Below are positions 60,801-64,000 of a stretch of DNA of 64,000 nt, in pieces. A program made the position numbers and the translations under genes. The first letter of the stretch is position 1, and every line of letters starts with the position of its first letter. This DNA comes from Sipunculus nudus (lineage: Eukaryota > Annelida > Sipuncula > Golfingiida > Sipunculidae), in contig CM049310.1 of NCBI GenBank assembly GCA_026874595.1, positions 68,094,056-68,158,055 of the forward strand, given 5' to 3'. A model generated the notes under the pieces. It was not told where the DNA came from. It worked only from the letters and a program-made list of their open reading frames with translations, and made no database searches.

Positions 60801-62052
60801 CATTACTTTGATCTTAAAACGTTATGTACAAGTCTGACTGACCAACGATCGATATATTAGGTATAATTCTATACAGGAGATTTCACGGTAATGTGGAAGG
60901 TATATGCATTAAAAGTCGATTGATTATGATCAAAAATGATTCCACAACCAGTTTCTACCACTAGTAGTATCTTATCATACGAATATTTTTTTTCAAACTT
61001 TACAAAAAGTTTTATTTTGCTTTAATGTACAAATATATATGCATGTTACACAATTTAGGAGATCTCGTATTATTCTAATTTTCTCAGTAAGCCAATTTAC
61101 CTGGAGATACTATATATATGCAGTGCCAGTGTGGCGCTCCTGTGGCGGTTAGAGTGTACACTGATCACCCTCTAGCTATATATATGATTTTACTTATGGA
61201 GCCTTGTAAATACCTGTTGATGAGTTTATTTTATGTTGTCTGCATGGTTACATACATGGATTACATATATTCGAAACACTGTGATGGCTGGGTGAAGCGG
61301 TCGCCTCCGGGTCGGGTCATTAAGGGATCATTGTTTTGTTTCCTGCTGTCAGCCACCTTTCGTTCAGGTAAGGTCTACTGCTTCGGGCCAGGATATGTTT
61401 ATTTCTCGTCACATAACATGAGCTATTGTTTACCAAGCTCCCATATCGGCCCGGGCCAGCGATCTTAGTGTGTAAGGGAATACAAAGTGGAAGCCTGACG
61501 GGTCTCCTTGTGAAAACTTAACGTAAACACAAGAGAACGGGCATTCTGCTGTTTGTGAATTTATTCAATTTAATTTAAAATTAAAATTAAAATTAAAACA
61601 GGTGACCCATGGGAAGACATCTCCCCCCCGTCCTCCATCAAATTGTGCCTATGAAAACTGCAGTATGTTTCAGTCAAGGGGAAGTAAGGGGAAGCTTAAA
61701 AAAAGTAAAACAGTCAATTATAGCTCACAGGAATCTCACAAAATAAGTGGCGCCTGCTGTTGTTTACATGCTCACCCAAGTGGTCCGATTAATATGCAGT
61801 AACGGTGAATACATCTAATCAGCAAACACAAACATAAAAATCTTCAGTGAGGGAAGAGTTGGAAAAGGCAAATTTACTTGCACTGACTGCTGCTTGATAT
61901 ACTAGTCATAGTATCAATATACCCTTAACAAGTGCAGCTTCAACTAAAACATCAGTCAATGGTATCAATATGCCTTTAAAGTTTGGTGCACATCGCTCCA
62001 GCAATTCCTGTGATATTCGGCAAGGAAATTTAAAGGTTCCGTAAAGAAATAA
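57889..62052. other. Gene-free stretch
   Basis: Short (TTTA)n at about 60569-60598 and an AAATTA-type run at about 61562-61598. The plus-strand frame 61118-61468 ends at a donor-like GTAAGG but shows no domain. No gene is supported. Confidence 0.35.
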
Positions 62053-62870
62053 TTTTTAGCTCAGCTGACTGAAAGTCATCTGAGCTATAGCGATCACTCT
62101 TTGTCCGTCGTCCGTCCGGCCGTCCGTTAACAGGGCACAAATTGTAACCGCTGGACCTGGAATCTTCTTACTTGGGATCCTGGGAGGTCCATAAAAAATC
62201 TCCTTGGAAACCTGAAATAAGGTCTCTGTTACCCATATTCTCTGAGCTATGGGTCTCGAAAGTACCCCCCAGAATAATCAAAAATTTGATACAAAAGCTC
62301 AAGTATCTGAATAACTACTGCATTGATCACCATGATTCTTTGCATAAATATTGATCATGGAGTGTTCCATCAGTTCCTGCAAACTGGTGGCGCAACCTGT
62401 ATTTTTTCTTATTTTTGCGAATTTTTTTCTCTATTTTTGAGACCTTCAAAGAAGTTGTCAATTGTTAACAAGGCACAAATCGTAATCGCAGGACCTGGAA
62501 TCTTCTAACCTGGGATCCTGGGAGGTCCATATAAAATCTCTTTGGAAACCTGGAATATGATTTCTGTTACCAATATTCTCTGAGCTATGGGTCTCGAAAG
62601 TACCCCCCAGAATAATAAAAAATTTGATACAAAAACTCCAGTATCAGAACAACTAATGCATTGATTACCATGATTTATTGCATGTATATTGATCATGAGA
62701 GTATTTCATCAGTTCCTGCAAACTGTTGGCACCACCAGCTTCCTTTTCAATATTACTGCATTTTTTCCTTTTTTATGAGACCTTTAAAAGGAGAGGTCTG
62801 TTAACAGGGCAAAAATAATAATTATCGGATCTAGAATCTCTTAACAAAATATTTTGTATGAGGTTCTTAC
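62053..62870. mobile_element. TIR family 3 repeat, copy D
   Basis: It begins TTTTAGCTCAGCTGACTGAA like copy C at 48344. The interior is about 2.2 tandem copies of a 340-bp unit (starts near 62123, 62463 and 62800) with GACCTGGAATCTTCTAAC, GGGATCCTGGGAGGTCCAT and AGTACCCCCCAGAATAAT. A right terminal end comparable to copy C was not found, so this copy may be truncated. Confidence 0.68.
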
Positions 62871-64000
62871 ATTTTTCATGCAGATATAATTGACTTTTGA
62901 ATGTAAAAAAAAAACACTGATGTTCCAGTCATTGGCTTATTAGTTACTTCGTTTGGAGCTATTTACAGATTCGATCACTGCAATATCAGTTATGCATTAC
63001 CAGAGTGGATGAAAGCTCAATGGAAGACAGGACATAACATCAAAGAAGTGACAGAAATTAACAGGGCTGCCTTTCTATTAGAATAAGAGTCAAACAAACA
63101 GAAGATGACTGAACATACTCAGAACAGCTGGTTGTACAGTCAAGTTAGGTATTTTATAAACCAGGAAAGGATTTGTGTTTTGGAGAAGAACAGTATATTA
63201 TCAGCATTGAATAATGATCATATTTGAAGAATCATTGTCTGAACTGGCTGAATACTTGCATGAATGATGGACTGCTTGGCCCTGATGCACAAGACTTATT
63301 AAAAAAACAAATGTCTTGCCTTAATGTCTTATGTGCTGGCTTGTGCTTTCACTTTCAGGCAAATGTTCTTTGTGCACCTTACTTATTACATAAGGCTTAT
63401 TCTGTGTAACATTTTCAGATGCACATATTTGATACAAATGGTTTGAAACAATATATTCTTCACATAATAGTTAATACTTGTATGTTTAAGGTCCTAGTTA
63501 GACATATGGGTATTATGTCAAACTGGATTATGGAAAGAAATAATTTCATTACAATGTACAAATATGAAAATAATAATTATATAGGAATCTTAAAACAGAA
63601 ATGGTTTTCTCTATCAAAGTAGATGTTAGGCTCACTTATATTCCTAGGTGACATCATGGTGAATTAGGCTTTTATTTCAGATGCCATATTTTGATGTTGA
63701 ATACAGTTTTATCCCATATTAGATTCTCAGTATCATGTCTATCTCGTATTTGTTTTGTTCAGTAAATATAAACTGGATATGGATGAAATTGTTTCCTGCA
63801 AAGACCATGTCCATAAATACATACAGGTATGTTGTTATGTAATTATACTGATATCTATATTAAACATATTTGCCAAGAATGTTATATTATTTTATGTAAT
63901 AAAGAAATAATTAAAGATGGTGAGTGACATGATAAATGAATACATCAGGTTTCATTGAATATCGTGAACTTTCAGGAAAAGTTGTTTTAATAACCTACAA
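62871..64000. other. Gene-free stretch to the right edge
   Basis: AT-rich sequence; the short open frames have no recognisable domain. Confidence 0.35.

Noticed and set aside
61118-61468. Plus-strand open frame and a tRNA-like phrase (GTGGCGGTTAGAGTG) near 61131
   Set aside because: There is a box-A-like word but no box B at the right distance, and the frame shows no domain.

Overview
The window looks like nuclear DNA of a metazoan, most likely a lophotrochozoan and probably a mollusc. It is AT-rich, intron-bearing and gene-poor. It is crowded with TA, GA and CT microsatellites, long G/C homopolymers, minisatellites and non-autonomous DNA transposons. The mollusc assignment is inference from repeat style; no species is claimed. 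No bacterial operon, rRNA, CRISPR or intact tRNA gene was seen.

The clearest gene is on the minus strand between 25841 and 5180. Three exons fit together in phase: a signal-peptide exon (25763-25841, plus 5'UTR to about 25883), an exon carrying lobe S1 of an ionotropic glutamate receptor (iGluR) ligand-binding domain (6195-6415), and a terminal exon carrying the end of S1 plus all of S2 (5180-5935). The terminal exon runs without interruption from the end of S1 straight into S2. The channel segments M1, pore loop and M3, which separate S1 from S2 in every channel-forming iGluR, are therefore absent, and no amino-terminal domain is visible. The predicted product is about 351 residues: a secreted or membrane-tethered free-standing ligand-binding clamshell, with a hydrophobic tail at its very C-terminus. 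Key ligand contacts are partly changed. This is the most interesting item in the window.

Intron 1 of this gene (about 19.3 kb) holds a nearly full-length but decayed L1/Tx1-like LINE (about 14320-20300, minus strand), a 67-bp satellite array split by a hAT-like MITE with an 8-bp target duplication, two copies of a TIR-bounded repeat family (7168-8734 and 23763-24930), and one copy of a second TIR family (21022-22560) with another repeat nested in it.

From 26 kb to 64 kb there is no gene that can be assembled. Two plus-strand exon candidates with good splice sites (37428-37550 and 52058-52184) are unrecognised. The rest holds minisatellites (42-bp at 36 kb, 28-bp at 50-51 kb, 37-bp at 53 kb, 30-bp at 54 kb), a foldback element (46.3 kb), a tRNA-derived SINE (26.5 kb), a tRNA-like/primer-binding-site-like composite (41.8-42.2 kb), further copies of the TIR families (44.3-45.2 kb; 48.3-49.2 kb; 62.1-62.9 kb), and a decayed non-LTR reverse transcriptase scrap (57.6-57.9 kb).
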